Below, one piece after another: positions 54,921-63,960 of a stretch of DNA of 64,000 nucleotides. A program made the translations under genes and the position numbers. Position 1 is the stretch's first letter. Each line of letters starts with the position of its first letter. This DNA comes from Oceanobacillus polygoni (GTDB lineage Bacteria; Bacillota; Bacilli; Bacillales; Amphibacillaceae). The notes below the pieces were generated by a model, which worked only from the letters and a program-made list of their open reading frames with translations, made no database searches and was not told the DNA's origin. The stretch is from assembly GCF_008304605.1 (NCBI RefSeq), contig NZ_PIJY01000025.1:31261-95260 (forward strand). The letters are read 5' to 3'.

Positions 54921-55850
54921 TTATTTTGCCCACACCTCGTTTATTCCAGTAATATGTATTGCTTCTTTTTGCTTTGAAATGGACGTGAAACGGCATGTTC
55001 CCGCCTGACCATCCGTTTGAAAAGGGATGGTTGTTTTCGAAGTCAATTTCACTGTCGTTGCTTCTAGTATCTCCACTTCTTTGAATCGTGTATGTATACC
55101 AAGGAAAACAGTCATAAACAATGCTAGTACCTTCCATTTGGAAATAGAATGGATAATTAATAGCGGGAATACGTTCGGTCGGATTACAGCATTTGGTATA
55201 ATCTTCATCCCGCCTCCATAATAAGGATGATTTGCAATTGTCACCATCCAGCAATCCTTTAGTATCCGTTTTTCATTATCAATTTCAAGCTCAATGGACA
55301 TCGGTTTATAATACATTAAAACATATATCAATGCTATAACATAACTAAGGGTTCCAAGTCCAACCGCGTTCAAAAACCTTCGATAACTTGATTGATTTGC
55401 AGCGTGTGCGATTGCAGCATCAAAACCAAAGCCAATGCTATTGACAAATTTACGCCCAGCATGATGGTCTACTGTATAATTCCCAATCCAATAAGGATGT
55501 GTTTTTCTATGTTCCACAATTTCCCGTAAAATCTCTTCTGGCTTCCCTTTAATTCCACAGCCTCTAGCAAAATCATTCCCAGATCCAGCTGGTATAAAGG
55601 ATAAAGGTATATCTGTCGTTGTTAAGCCATTCATAACCTCGTGAATCGTCCCATCTCCACCAATGACGATAATGGTTTTCTCTTCTGGGGCCGCACTAAT
55701 CTTTCTTGCAATAGCTTCTCCATGACCTTCATATTCAGTGAAGAAATACTGACTATCGATTTGCCGGTAAACAGCACTGTTTTGAATATCGGAAAACACT
55801 TTTAGAGCCCGACCAGATCCTGCTTTTGGATTAATAATAAATAGATACAT
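54921..55850 (-). CDS. ytlR: Diacylglycerol/lipid kinase-family protein YtlR
   Basis: A 309-aa DAGK-catalytic-fold protein: NPKAGSGRALKVF (phosphate loop) near residue 8, IVIGGDGTIHEVMNGL near 60, and SFIPAGSGNDFARG near 83, the conserved lipid-kinase motifs. It probably phosphorylates a lipid or sphingoid-like alcohol with ATP. Ribosome-binding site GGAGGAATAGTAT before ATG 55850. It is three bases from ytlQ and in one operon with it, as in B. subtilis. Confidence 0.9.
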   Translation of the reverse strand: MYLFIINPKAGSGRALKVFSDIQNSAVYRQIDSQYFFTEYEGHGEAIARKISAAPEEKTIIVIGGDGTIHEVMNGLTTTDIPLSFIPAGSGNDFARGCGIKGKPEEILREIVEHRKTHPYWIGNYTVDHHAGRKFVNSIGFGFDAAIAHAANQSSYRRFLNAVGLGTLSYVIALIYVLMYYKPMSIELEIDNEKRILKDCWMVTIANHPYYGGGMKIIPNAVIRPNVFPLLIIHSISKWKVLALFMTVFLGIHTRFKEVEILEATTVKLTSKTTIPFQTDGQAGTCRFTSISKQKEAIHITGINEVWAK

Positions 55851-55853
55851 ATA

Positions 55854-56813
55854 CTATTCCTCCATATCGACAATCGTTGTTGGACCCGTATCCACTTCCC
55901 ATTCAGGACGTCTGATGGAGGATGACTTACAATGCTTTAATAAAGCCTCTATCACCTTTAATTGTGCGCTTTTTAAAGGAGATGTTAGCAGCCGCTTTTC
56001 TTGAAACCAATCTGGATATTTTGATTGGTCAACCAGCTTTGTTTGGTATGGCTCTGTTGCAAAAACGATTGAATTTGTTCGTGATAGCACTGTCTTTTCA
56101 ATTGGAAAATTAATGGAATAAGTTTGTAAGATACTGCGAATAAGTTTTTCAGTGCGCTTTAAGGCAATAAGTGGGCTTAAAATTTTCGTTTGCTTCTTCT
56201 CTTCTTCAACCAACCATGTTCGTTCATCACCGGCCATAATGACCGCACCTGATTTTTTTTCAACAAAATAGATAATCTCGATACCAATAGGACTAACCAA
56301 GATTATTTCCGTTTCAACTGGTGCTTTTCTTATCTCAAACACAGGAAAATACATCACTAAATACGTATCTGGAAAACGCTGCAGCAAATAGCGTAAGAGA
56401 GGGTCTTGATAATATCCTCTATCTACAATTGATGTGTGCGTAACGGTAGAAGTGGCCCACTTCATTTGGAATTGAAACAGCTTATCTAAAAAATAGTGCT
56501 TCAGTTCCTCTTCCGATTCAGGTAAATCAGCATATTGATTGCTTTCCTGTTTCGGCTCCTTTTCGTCCACCAGATCGTTACCTCGTTTAAATTTTGCCTT
56601 CAGCTTCGAAAATGAGGACCGCTCATCTCGAGGCTGAGCTGCCTCATCTGTTTCTGTGATCGATTCTCCGTTTTCCGGATTTTCCCAAATAGAATATAAC
56701 TTATTCCAATTATCTTTTTTTAGTCGGATATATTGTGTTGGGTAACGATAAGCATCCCATTCGTAACGTGATAGATAATCTTGAAGCTTAATCAACTGCG
56801 CGATTGCTACCAC
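55854..56813 (-). CDS. ytlQ: YtlQ-like protein
   Basis: A protein of about 315 aa with a conserved N-terminus (LQDYLSRYEWDAYRYPTQYIRLKKDNW), a charged low-complexity linker (residues 45-95) and a C-terminal alpha/beta domain (IILVSPIGIEIIYFVEKKSG; NSIVFATEP) that looks nuclease-like but is unproven. The start is unclear: the only nearby GTG (56813) lies within a perfect AAAGGAGGTG at 56811-56820, which is ideally spaced for an ATC at 56804. Function unknown; gene order matches ytlR-ytlQ-ytlP of Bacillus. Confidence 0.82.
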   Translation of the reverse strand: MVAIAQLIKLQDYLSRYEWDAYRYPTQYIRLKKDNWNKLYSIWENPENGESITETDEAAQPRDERSSFSKLKAKFKRGNDLVDEKEPKQESNQYADLPESEEELKHYFLDKLFQFQMKWATSTVTHTSIVDRGYYQDPLLRYLLQRFPDTYLVMYFPVFEIRKAPVETEIILVSPIGIEIIYFVEKKSGAVIMAGDERTWLVEEEKKQTKILSPLIALKRTEKLIRSILQTYSINFPIEKTVLSRTNSIVFATEPYQTKLVDQSKYPDWFQEKRLLTSPLKSAQLKVIEALLKHCKSSSIRRPEWEVDTGPTTIVDMEE

Positions 56814-56834
56814 CTCCTTTGCGTTAACAACTCA

Positions 56835-57389
56835 TTACTGCAGTCGGTATCGTTTCACAACTTCATATTTTGGTGTCTGCTTTGGATGAATACGGTATAA
56901 AACGACCTCTGCTACATGCATGAACCGTGTTTCATCCCAGGCTTCCTTTAAGTTTTCTATGGTATCTCTTTCTAGAGAGTCTATTCCATTCCATTTCTTT
57001 GCAAGTGTAATATGTGGTGTATACGCTCGTCCCTCTTCCGGGAAACCAACAGTTATTGTAGACGATTCAACGCGTTTTTGAAGCTGGGCCAATGCGTTCG
57101 TCTTGGTAACTCCCGCCCACAGTACACGTGGCTTATTCGGATTACCAAATACACCGAGCCCGCCGACCTCAATATCAAATGCAGAAACTTGTTCAATCAC
57201 ATCTAACGCTTCTGTTAATTGTCTTATTCTATTATCGTCCACTTCACCTAGAAATTGTAGTGTAATATGCAAGTCCTTCTGATGGGTCCATTGCTTATAC
57301 GTTAATTTCTTTTGCAGTTCATCTTGCCAGCCGGAGAAAAACTCCTGCAGGTTTTCTGGCAATTGAATTGCGATGAAATAATGTGACAT
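56835..57389 (-). CDS. thpR: RNA 2',3'-cyclic phosphodiesterase
   Basis: A 184-aa 2H-phosphoesterase with both HxT motifs: DLHITLQFLGEV near residue 45 and YTPHITLAKKW near 127. The family hydrolyses 2',3'-cyclic phosphates and was first known as 2'-5' RNA ligase. Its neighbours, rsuA and ytlQ, are as in Bacillus (ytlP). GAGGGA precedes the ATG. Confidence 0.92.
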   Translation of the reverse strand: MSHYFIAIQLPENLQEFFSGWQDELQKKLTYKQWTHQKDLHITLQFLGEVDDNRIRQLTEALDVIEQVSAFDIEVGGLGVFGNPNKPRVLWAGVTKTNALAQLQKRVESSTITVGFPEEGRAYTPHITLAKKWNGIDSLERDTIENLKEAWDETRFMHVAEVVLYRIHPKQTPKYEVVKRYRLQ

Positions 57390-57399
57390 GCTTATTCCC

Positions 57400-58119
57400 T
57401 CATTTGTTTTTTAATGACATACAGTAAGCTAATTCTCTCTCCGTTAACGGGCGATACGATCCAAGTTTTAAAGCAGGATCTAACTCAAGCTTTCCCATGC
57501 TTAGTCGTTTAAGATAAATAACCTGCTTCCCAACTGCTTCAAACATCCGCTTCACCTGATGAAACTTACCTTCTGTGATCGTTATTTCGATTTCGGATAT
57601 TGCATCACTTTGTAAAATGACAAGATCACCAGGCTTTGCTTTATAGCCATCCTCAAGTACAACCCCTTCACGAAAAGCAGTTATATCATCTACTGTTACC
57701 TTCCCATTTATTCGGGCATAATAGGTTTTTCTAATGTTCTTCTTTGGAGAAACAAGCTCATGAGCGAGTTCTCCGTCATTTGTAAGCAAGAGGAGGCCTT
57801 CTGTATCTTTATCCAGTCTCCCAACAGGGAATGGACTAAAATGCTGCACATCCCCTCCTAACAGGTCAATTACCGTTTTCTCGCGCTTGTCTGTCGTTGC
57901 TGATATATACCCAGGAGCTTTATTCATCATCAAATAAATATACTGCTCGTAATAAATGACCTCTCCATTTACAGCAACCTCATCGTTGTTCGGATCTACC
58001 TTTTCACCACTATCTTTAGAGACGACACCATTAACCGTAACCTGTTTCTTCTTTAGTAAAGCTTTAACTTCTTTTCTACTCCCAACGCCCATGTTGGATA
58101 ACAATTTATCAAGTCGCAT
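57400..58119 (-). CDS. rsuA: 16S rRNA pseudouridine synthase (RsuA family)
   Basis: A 239-aa enzyme with an N-terminal S4 RNA-binding domain (MRLDKLLSNMGVGSRKEVKALL) and the catalytic domain with FPVGRLDKDTEGLLLLTNDG near residue 100, whose aspartate is catalytic, plus EGKFHQVKRMF near 180. It converts a uridine in the 16S rRNA 530 loop region to pseudouridine. AAAAGGAG precedes the ATG. Co-directional with thpR. Confidence 0.94.
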   Translation of the reverse strand: MRLDKLLSNMGVGSRKEVKALLKKKQVTVNGVVSKDSGEKVDPNNDEVAVNGEVIYYEQYIYLMMNKAPGYISATTDKREKTVIDLLGGDVQHFSPFPVGRLDKDTEGLLLLTNDGELAHELVSPKKNIRKTYYARINGKVTVDDITAFREGVVLEDGYKAKPGDLVILQSDAISEIEITITEGKFHQVKRMFEAVGKQVIYLKRLSMGKLELDPALKLGSYRPLTERELAYCMSLKNK

Positions 58120-58150
58120 CTATCTATATTCTCCTTTTACAGATATCATT

Positions 58151-59767
58151 TTATCTCCGTAAAAATCTTCCCACCAACGGGATTCTTCCTCCAAATATAT
58201 GTTCCAGCAACGTTGACGCATAAGCTAATACAAAGTAAACAATGGCGCCACTACCTGCCGCAACAGCAAGCATTACAATAGTAGCTGGGCGCGATGTTTC
58301 ATAAGGAAGAAATAGTCCCAAAACAGCTTTTAAAGTCCAAACAACGATACACATAATTAATGTAAAAATTCCAATCAATATCGTTCTTTTTAAAGTTTGT
58401 TTATATTTAAAGTTAAGCGCAGTTTTTATACGCCATAGATTTAATGTAACTGCAATTCCCGCTGCCAGCGCAGTTCCAAAGATTGCTCCTTTCGCTCCAA
58501 ACATATGAATCAGCTGACTGTTGAGAAGCACCTTCACTAATAAACCAGCTATTAAACTTAACACCGCGTAATTTTGCTGATCGATACCTTGCAGAATTCC
58601 AGCTGTCACCGTAAATAAAGCAAATAATAAGGCAACTGGTGCATACCACGCGAGCAATGGACCTGTTACTCCAATATCCTTTAAACCAAATAATCCACCA
58701 TAAGCTTCATTGGATAGTATAGCAATCCCCACAGAAGCAGGTATAACAACTACTAAAATAATCTGTAGTGCTTGGTTAATTTGCTTCGTATACATGACCT
58801 CATTTTTTTGTGTATAGGATTCGGTTAAACTTGGCAACATAGCTAAAGAAAGCCCAGTAGCTACTGTCATCGGAATGATGACAATCTTATGTCCAGCATT
58901 CATGATGGCTGCAGCAGCTGGAATAAATATATCTTCTCTTCCACTCGCTAGCAGTGCTGGTTCAAATGTAAACTGATCAACGAGCTGATACAACGGAATC
59001 GCCAGTCCAACCAAAACGAATGGGCCAGCATAACGAAACAGCTCTTTAAATAAATCTCTTGTTGGAATTGCATACGTATACTTTTGCTGTGCAATTTGCT
59101 TCTTGATGAAAGGCTTTCTTTTTTTCCAATAAATCGCCAATACAAGACAAGACCCAACCGCACCAATAAATGCTGCAAATGTTGCGAAGCCTACAGCTGT
59201 TACAATTGTTCCACCTAAAAGATTAATAATAATATAAGCACCGATTAGGATAAAGCCAATTCGTACAATTTGCTCAACAACCTGCGACACAGCTGTCGGT
59301 CCCATCGATTGATGTCCTTGAAAGAAACCTCGTATAATACTCATCGAAGGAATAATGATTAAAGCAATACTGACCATACGTGTAACAAACGCCACATCAT
59401 CAGCCGTAATTTCCCCATTTTTTCCGCTAATTTGAAATCCAGCTATCCAATCTGCACTAAAAAACAGAATTAGAAAAGCAAGCAAGCCAGTTCCAAGCAT
59501 AAGTATGCTTCCTGCTTTAAACATACGCATTCCTGTCTCATAATCTCCATGTGAATTATACTTGGAAACAAACTTTGAAACAGCTACCGGTATTCCGACT
59601 GTTGAAATACTCAGGAAAATACTGTACGGTACATACGCATATGCGTAAAGCGCAGTACCAGTAGCTCCTACAAGTGCATAAAAAGGAATAACATAAAGCA
59701 TTCCAAGAAATTTTGATAAAAACGACGCTCCTGTCAGCAGCATCGTACCTCTGACAATTTTCGACAT
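58151..59767 (-). CDS. ytgP: YtgP-like MOP-superfamily lipid flippase
   Basis: A 538-aa, 14-helix transporter of the polysaccharide/lipid-II flippase group (MATE/MurJ-like). N-terminal RGTMLLTGASFLSKFLGMLYVIPFYALVG and YSIFLSISTVGIPVAVSKFVSKYN match YtgP (Amj/MurJ-related) of Bacillus. It probably exports lipid-linked peptidoglycan precursors. GGGTGA precedes the ATG at 59767; upstream codons to 59827 are open but lack a site. Confidence 0.9.
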   Translation of the reverse strand: MSKIVRGTMLLTGASFLSKFLGMLYVIPFYALVGATGTALYAYAYVPYSIFLSISTVGIPVAVSKFVSKYNSHGDYETGMRMFKAGSILMLGTGLLAFLILFFSADWIAGFQISGKNGEITADDVAFVTRMVSIALIIIPSMSIIRGFFQGHQSMGPTAVSQVVEQIVRIGFILIGAYIIINLLGGTIVTAVGFATFAAFIGAVGSCLVLAIYWKKRKPFIKKQIAQQKYTYAIPTRDLFKELFRYAGPFVLVGLAIPLYQLVDQFTFEPALLASGREDIFIPAAAAIMNAGHKIVIIPMTVATGLSLAMLPSLTESYTQKNEVMYTKQINQALQIILVVVIPASVGIAILSNEAYGGLFGLKDIGVTGPLLAWYAPVALLFALFTVTAGILQGIDQQNYAVLSLIAGLLVKVLLNSQLIHMFGAKGAIFGTALAAGIAVTLNLWRIKTALNFKYKQTLKRTILIGIFTLIMCIVVWTLKAVLGLFLPYETSRPATIVMLAVAAGSGAIVYFVLAYASTLLEHIFGGRIPLVGRFLRR

Positions 59768-60064
59768 TATTTCACCCGCATCTTTATTAACATTCCAATT
59801 CCGGAACTTCTTTTTAAAAAATACCAACCTTCATTTTACCACACTTAAGCAACAGTTTCTTCCTATATTATTCACCTGACATCATCATTTTTTGGCAAAT
59901 ACGAAATTAAAAAACTTTCCTATTTGCATACATGCATCTAAATCATTTACATAAAAGGCATTCAGAATGCTAAGTTTTCGAATGAGCTTTTCAATTTTAT
60001 TTGGTCAACTATAGCGGAAGGCATAGGATAAATGGTAATATACTTACGAAAGGAATGAATCGAA

Positions 60065-61339
60065 TTGACTTATGACGTAATTGTAATTGGTGGAGGTCCA
60101 TCTGGGCTTATGGCAGCCATTTCGGCAGCCGAGCATGGGGCAAAAACAATGCTTCTGGAGAAGGGTAAAAAGCTCGGTAAAAAGCTTGCCATCTCTGGCG
60201 GCGGTAGATGTAATGTAACAAACAGACTGCCGCAAGAAGAAGTAATCAAACATATCCCCGGAAATGGGAAATTTCTATATAGTGCTTTTTCAGTTTTTAA
60301 TAACTACGATATTATCGACTTTTTTGAAAACATGGGTGTAGCATTGAAAGAAGAAGATCATGGCAGAATGTTCCCTGTTTCTAATTCTGCCCAGAGCGTT
60401 GTCAATGCACTGATTGATAAATTAAATGAATTACATGTGAACATAAAAATGAATACAAAGGTTGAAGCTGTTCACTACGATGACACGAAACATACCGTTA
60501 TTTTAGAAAACGGAGAAAAAATACACACCAAATCAATTGTTATTGCAGCAGGCGGAAAAGCTGTCCCACATACTGGTTCTACAGGTGATGGCTACGCTTG
60601 GGCGAAGAAGGCAGGACATACGATTACAGAGCTCTATCCCACGGAAGTTGCACTGACATCAAAAGAGCCTTTTATTCAAAATAAAAGCCTGCAAGGACTT
60701 TCCTTACGCGATGTAGCTTTGTCTGTATTAAACAAAAAAGGAAAGCAAATTATAACGCATCAGATGGACATGCTGTTTACACATTTCGGTATATCTGGAC
60801 CAGCGGTATTAAGGTGCTCCCAATTTGTCGTTAAGGAATTAATGAAGGGAAATAAACAAGTTCCTATCCTTTTGGATGCCTTGCCTGATAAAAACGAGGA
60901 AAAGTTGGTGCAAAACCTCTTGGTAACAATGGAAGAGAATCCGAAAAAGTCATTTAAAAATGTGATCAAAGGAATTGTGCCAGAGCGTTTACTAAACTAC
61001 ATCCTTGCTCAAAACAATGTAACAGACGAGCAAAAATGTGCGAATGTATCCAAAGAAACAGTTCGCTCCATTGTACACACAATTAAAAACTTCCACTTCC
61101 ATGTGCACGGATCTTTACCGCTTGAGAAAGCATTTGTAACAGGTGGCGGTGTTTCTATTAAAGAAATCGTACCAAATACAATGCAGTCCAAATTAATGCA
61201 CGGCCTTTATTTTTGTGGGGAAATTTTGGATATACACGGCTATACTGGTGGTTACAATATCACATCAGCACTTGTCACAGGCAGGCTTGCTGGAATGAAT
61301 GCAGCCACTGAAGCATCTTATATGGTATATGATTCCTAG
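60065..61339 (+). CDS. HI0933/BaiN-type flavoprotein (YtfP-like)
   Basis: A 424-aa FAD-binding protein with the N-terminal [20 protein letters not shown] and [17 protein letters not shown], the HI0933 signature, and the C-terminal [24 protein letters not shown]. Related to BaiN (a bile-acid reductase) and YtfP; physiological substrate unknown. Start TTG at 60065, ten bases after AAAGGA. It is divergent from ytgP, as in B. subtilis. Confidence 0.9.
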   Translation: MTYDVIVIGGGPSGLMAAISAAEHGAKTMLLEKGKKLGKKLAISGGGRCNVTNRLPQEEVIKHIPGNGKFLYSAFSVFNNYDIIDFFENMGVALKEEDHGRMFPVSNSAQSVVNALIDKLNELHVNIKMNTKVEAVHYDDTKHTVILENGEKIHTKSIVIAAGGKAVPHTGSTGDGYAWAKKAGHTITELYPTEVALTSKEPFIQNKSLQGLSLRDVALSVLNKKGKQIITHQMDMLFTHFGISGPAVLRCSQFVVKELMKGNKQVPILLDALPDKNEEKLVQNLLVTMEENPKKSFKNVIKGIVPERLLNYILAQNNVTDEQKCANVSKETVRSIVHTIKNFHFHVHGSLPLEKAFVTGGGVSIKEIVPNTMQSKLMHGLYFCGEILDIHGYTGGYNITSALVTGRLAGMNAATEASYMVYDS

Positions 61340-61405
61340 CATTTTTTCGCTCACTTCGGTCAACCTAAGATTGTCTGATACTTTGACAGAAAGGGTTGAT
61401 GATAC

Positions 61406-61612
61406 ATGCAAAAGAACGGTGCTTGGTTACCACTTCTTGCTTCCGTCGGCGTTGGAGCAGCTACCTACTATACCATGACCAGAAATAATCAAAACCTTGG
61501 TCAAGTTGCTCAAAAGTTCTTACCATTTATGTCTGGTGGAATGGGTGGGAACAACGGGAATAATGGAAATAATAACGGTAGTGGAAGCATGGGTCCCTTT
61601 GGAATGAGCTAA
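61406..61612 (+). CDS. Small Gly/Asn-rich protein with N-terminal helix
   Basis: A 68-aa protein. Residues 6-22 form a hydrophobic helix (AWLPLLASVGVGAATYY), then VAQKFLPFMSGG and a low-complexity tail of Gly/Asn repeats (residues 44-60) ending GPFGMS. AAAGGG precedes the ATG. It resembles small YtxH-like or DUF3918-like surface proteins of Bacillaceae in shape only; no assignment is made. It sits 66 bases after the flavoprotein gene and before a hairpin-rich gap. Confidence 0.7.
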   Translation: MQKNGAWLPLLASVGVGAATYYTMTRNNQNLGQVAQKFLPFMSGGMGGNNGNNGNNNGSGSMGPFGMS

Positions 61613-61932
61613 TCAGATAGGAAAAGCCTAATTACGAGCATAAAATATCATTCGATGGTATTTAGTTTTTCATATGCTAGTAATTTCTGGATAAGCATAG
61701 GCTTTTAAAATTTCGCATACACCTTACCTAGATGGTGTATAATTCATTGCATTTCACTAATGCAGTTAGGAAGTATTATGCTGACTTATCAGCAAACAAA
61801 AGCGTGCCATTATGGTACGCTTTTATGCGTTTAATCACTTTAATATTTCGAATTATGACACTTTAGATATAAGGTAGTCTATATATTATCAGTTAGTGTA
61901 TACTTGAAAAATATATATCAAGGAGGACAAAA
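61613..61932. other. Hairpin-rich 320-bp intergenic region
   Basis: Five successive hairpins: (1) 61622-61706, three nested stems AAAAGCCTA/TAGGCTTTT, AATTACgAGCAT/ATGCTaGTAATT, AAATATCAT/ATGGTATTT; (2) ATACACC/GGTGTAT at 61717-61740; (3) TGCATT/AATGCA at 61748-61764; (4) TGCTGA/TCAGCA at 61779-61794; (5) a terminator at 61798-61824. The remaining 100 bases hold the symporter promoter area. No ORF. Confidence 0.55.
61798..61824. terminator. Terminator after the Gly/Asn-rich gene region
   Basis: AAAAGCGTGCC (61798-61808) pairs with GGTACGCTTTT (61814-61824), with one G-U pair and loop ATTAT. Confidence 0.7.
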
Positions 61933-63120
61933 ATGAAACGAATTGGTTTACTCGCACGAATTATTATCGCAATTATATTAGGTATTGCCATTGGTTCCTT
62001 CGCAAATGATTGGATCATACAATCATTTGCAACATTTAATGGGCTCTTTGGTAACTTTTTGAGCTTCATTATCCCACTCATTATTCTTGGTTTCATCACA
62101 CCAGGAATTGGAGAGATGGGCGGTGGTGCTGGAAAACTGTTAAGCGTCACTGCCGCGCTTGCGTATGCCTCAACAATCATTGCTGGAATCATTGCTTTCT
62201 TTACAGCAAAGAGTCTTTATCCTACAATGCTTAGTGGTCAATCCCTTCAAGCATTTACAGATCCAACTGCTGGATTAAGTGAAGCATTTTTTGTGATTGA
62301 TATGACACCACCAATGGAAGTCATTACAGCATTATTACTCTCATTTGTTATCGGTATTGGAATTGCAGCTGTTAGAAGCAATACCCTACTTAAGATAGCT
62401 AATGATTTTCGAGATATCGTCCAGCTTGTCATTGAAAAAGTAATTATTCCGTTGCTCCCATTCCATATCTTCGGGATTTTTGCCAATATGACGCATGCAG
62501 GACAAGTTGCAACGATTCTAAGCGTTTTTGCAAAAGTGTTTATGATGATTATTGCACTTCATATTTTATATTTAGTTGTACAATATTCTGTTGCTGGTTC
62601 ATTAAGCAAACAAAATCCATTCATTATGCTAAGAAAAATGGCCCCTGCCTATTTTACTGCATTAGGAACGCAATCATCAGCAGCAACTATTCCAGTAACA
62701 TTAGAACGCACGAAGACTTTAAAGGTACGAGAAAGTATTGCAGATTTTACTGTACCATTATTAGCAACGATTCATCTTTCTGGAAGTACAATAACATTAA
62801 TGAGCTGTTCACTAGCTGTATTATTCTTACAAGGTGCAACCGTCTCGTTTGGATCTATTTTACCTTTCTTGCTTATGTTAGGTGTTACGATGGTAGCTGC
62901 ACCAGGTGTGCCAGGAGGAGCCGTCATGGCTGCTATTGGATTGTTAGAGATTATGCTAGGTTTCAGTCCTACAATGGTATCTTTAATGATTGCACTATAC
63001 TTAGCCCAGGATAGCTTTGGAACTGCATGTAATGTAACTGGTGACGGAGCTATAACCATCATTACCGATTCAATTAGTGACAAATTAAATATTACAGAAG
63101 CTGATAAAACAAAAGCTTAG
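61933..63120 (+). CDS. Dicarboxylate/amino acid:cation symporter (DAACS family)
   Basis: A 395-aa transporter of the GltT/DctA/SstT fold with eight helices and two re-entrant hairpins. HP1 is ALGTQSSAATIPVTLE near residue 240, TM7 carries GSTITLMSC (family NMDGT position altered), HP2 is AAPGVPGGAVMAAIGLLE near 325, and TM8 is AQDSFGTACNVTGDGAI. It imports glutamate, aspartate, C4-dicarboxylates or serine with Na+ or H+. AAGGAGGA precedes the ATG. It is monocistronic, between two terminators. Confidence 0.9.
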   Translation: MKRIGLLARIIIAIILGIAIGSFANDWIIQSFATFNGLFGNFLSFIIPLIILGFITPGIGEMGGGAGKLLSVTAALAYASTIIAGIIAFFTAKSLYPTMLSGQSLQAFTDPTAGLSEAFFVIDMTPPMEVITALLLSFVIGIGIAAVRSNTLLKIANDFRDIVQLVIEKVIIPLLPFHIFGIFANMTHAGQVATILSVFAKVFMMIIALHILYLVVQYSVAGSLSKQNPFIMLRKMAPAYFTALGTQSSAATIPVTLERTKTLKVRESIADFTVPLLATIHLSGSTITLMSCSLAVLFLQGATVSFGSILPFLLMLGVTMVAAPGVPGGAVMAAIGLLEIMLGFSPTMVSLMIALYLAQDSFGTACNVTGDGAITIITDSISDKLNITEADKTKA

Positions 63121-63124
63121 CATC

Positions 63125-63169
63125 CCCCCTGAGAGTTAGAGTGAAAAATCTAACTCTCAGGGGGTTTTT
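63125..63169 (+). terminator. Strong terminator of the DAACS symporter gene
   Basis: Perfect 16-bp stem CCCCCTGAGAGTTAGA / TCTAACTCTCAGGGGG (63125-63140, 63149-63164) with loop GTGAAAAA and TTTTT. Confidence 0.93.
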
Positions 63170-63730
63170 ATGGCTCAATATAATAACGAATTTATATGAC
63201 AACCTAAGGATATAAATCATTGGCTAAAAAATATAATATAAGCAGTACAAATCGAATATATGAATGGGTAAAAGCTTATAATCACGGGGTTTGGATCGAT
63301 TAAAATGAAGAAGAAGTGTTCAATTTAAATTAGATACGGTACAATTAATGTTAAAGACAGGTGATTCTTATTTAGAAACTGCTGTTCAGTTTGATTTGAA
63401 CAACCCTTCCTTAATTGTACGTTGGTTGAAAGCATTTCGCGAACAAGGAATAGAAGGCCTGAAAGCAAAATCTAAGGCGAGACTTTCTATGTCATGTCAC
63501 GCAAAACAACCTGCGCAGACAACGCTTCGTTGGAGAATTTCTTTGGTATTTTCAAGCAAGAAATGTATTATGGAGGAGAATTACAAAGACGGATTGAAGA
63601 ATATATCCACTGATATAACCATGCAATCAAAAAAATTTAGCTGCATATAAAAACTTTAATTTTTGCGGGCAACGACCTCTAAATCCCTTTTATTTACAAC
63701 TGTTTAGTGAAAACAATATCCTCAATGCAT
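63170..63730 (+). pseudogene. Decayed IS3-family transposase (orfA and tail of orfB)
   Basis: Pieces in different frames recover IS3/IS150-group proteins. orfA start MAQYNNEF at 63170 is followed by an in-frame stop. SLAKKYNISSTNRIYEWVKAYN (63217-63282) ends in a frameshift. SVQFKLDTVQLMLKTGDSY continuing to REQGIEGLKAKSK (about 63312-63473) is followed by a large deletion. The orfB C-terminus ADNASLENFFGIFKQEMYYG and RIEEYIH-stop-YNH (about 63510-63620) then runs into another frameshift. Most of the DDE domain is missing. No clear terminal inverted repeats. Inactive remnant lying between a terminator and the rRNA operon end. Confidence 0.85.
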
Positions 63731-63733
63731 CCA

Positions 63734-63768
63734 AAAAGGAGTTACGAAAATGATTCGTAACTCCTTTT
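63734..63768 (-). terminator. rRNA operon terminator
   Basis: Perfect 15-bp stem AAAAGGAGTTACGAA / TTCGTAACTCCTTTT (63734-63748, 63754-63768), directly after the 5S gene on the minus strand and followed by TTTTT-type sequence. Confidence 0.88.
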
Positions 63769-63775
63769 AAATGTG

Positions 63776-63892
63776 CCTGGCGGCGTCCTACTCTTGCAGG
63801 GACAAAGTCCCAACTACCATCGGCGCTGAAGAGCTTAACTTCTGTGTTCGGGATGGGAACAGGTGTGACCTCTTCGCTATTGCTACCAGACC
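63776..63892 (-). rRNA. rrf: 5S ribosomal RNA
   Basis: About 117 nt on the minus strand. Conserved 5S segments are AGCGAAGAGGTCACACCTG, CCCGAACACAGAAGTTAAGC, TCTTCAGCGCCGATGGTAGT and GAGAGTAGGACGCC-like AAGAGTAGGACGCCGCC. The ends GTCTGGT and GCCAGGC pair as helix I. The last gene of the operon; no tRNA follows before the terminator. Confidence 0.95.
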
Positions 63893-63960
63893 TATATTTT
63901 TTTCAGGTTTGCACCTTCAAAACTAAATAAGAGTAAACAAGACATCGAATAAAGAAGTTA

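Noticed and set aside
54859..55254. 131-codon frame on the minus strand inside ytlR
   Set aside because: Out of frame with the well-supported lipid-kinase gene and without a start signal; composition fits a shadow frame.
63893..63960. tRNA in the 23S-5S spacer
   Set aside because: The 68-base spacer is AT-rich and contains no GTTCRA-type T-loop or acceptor pairing.
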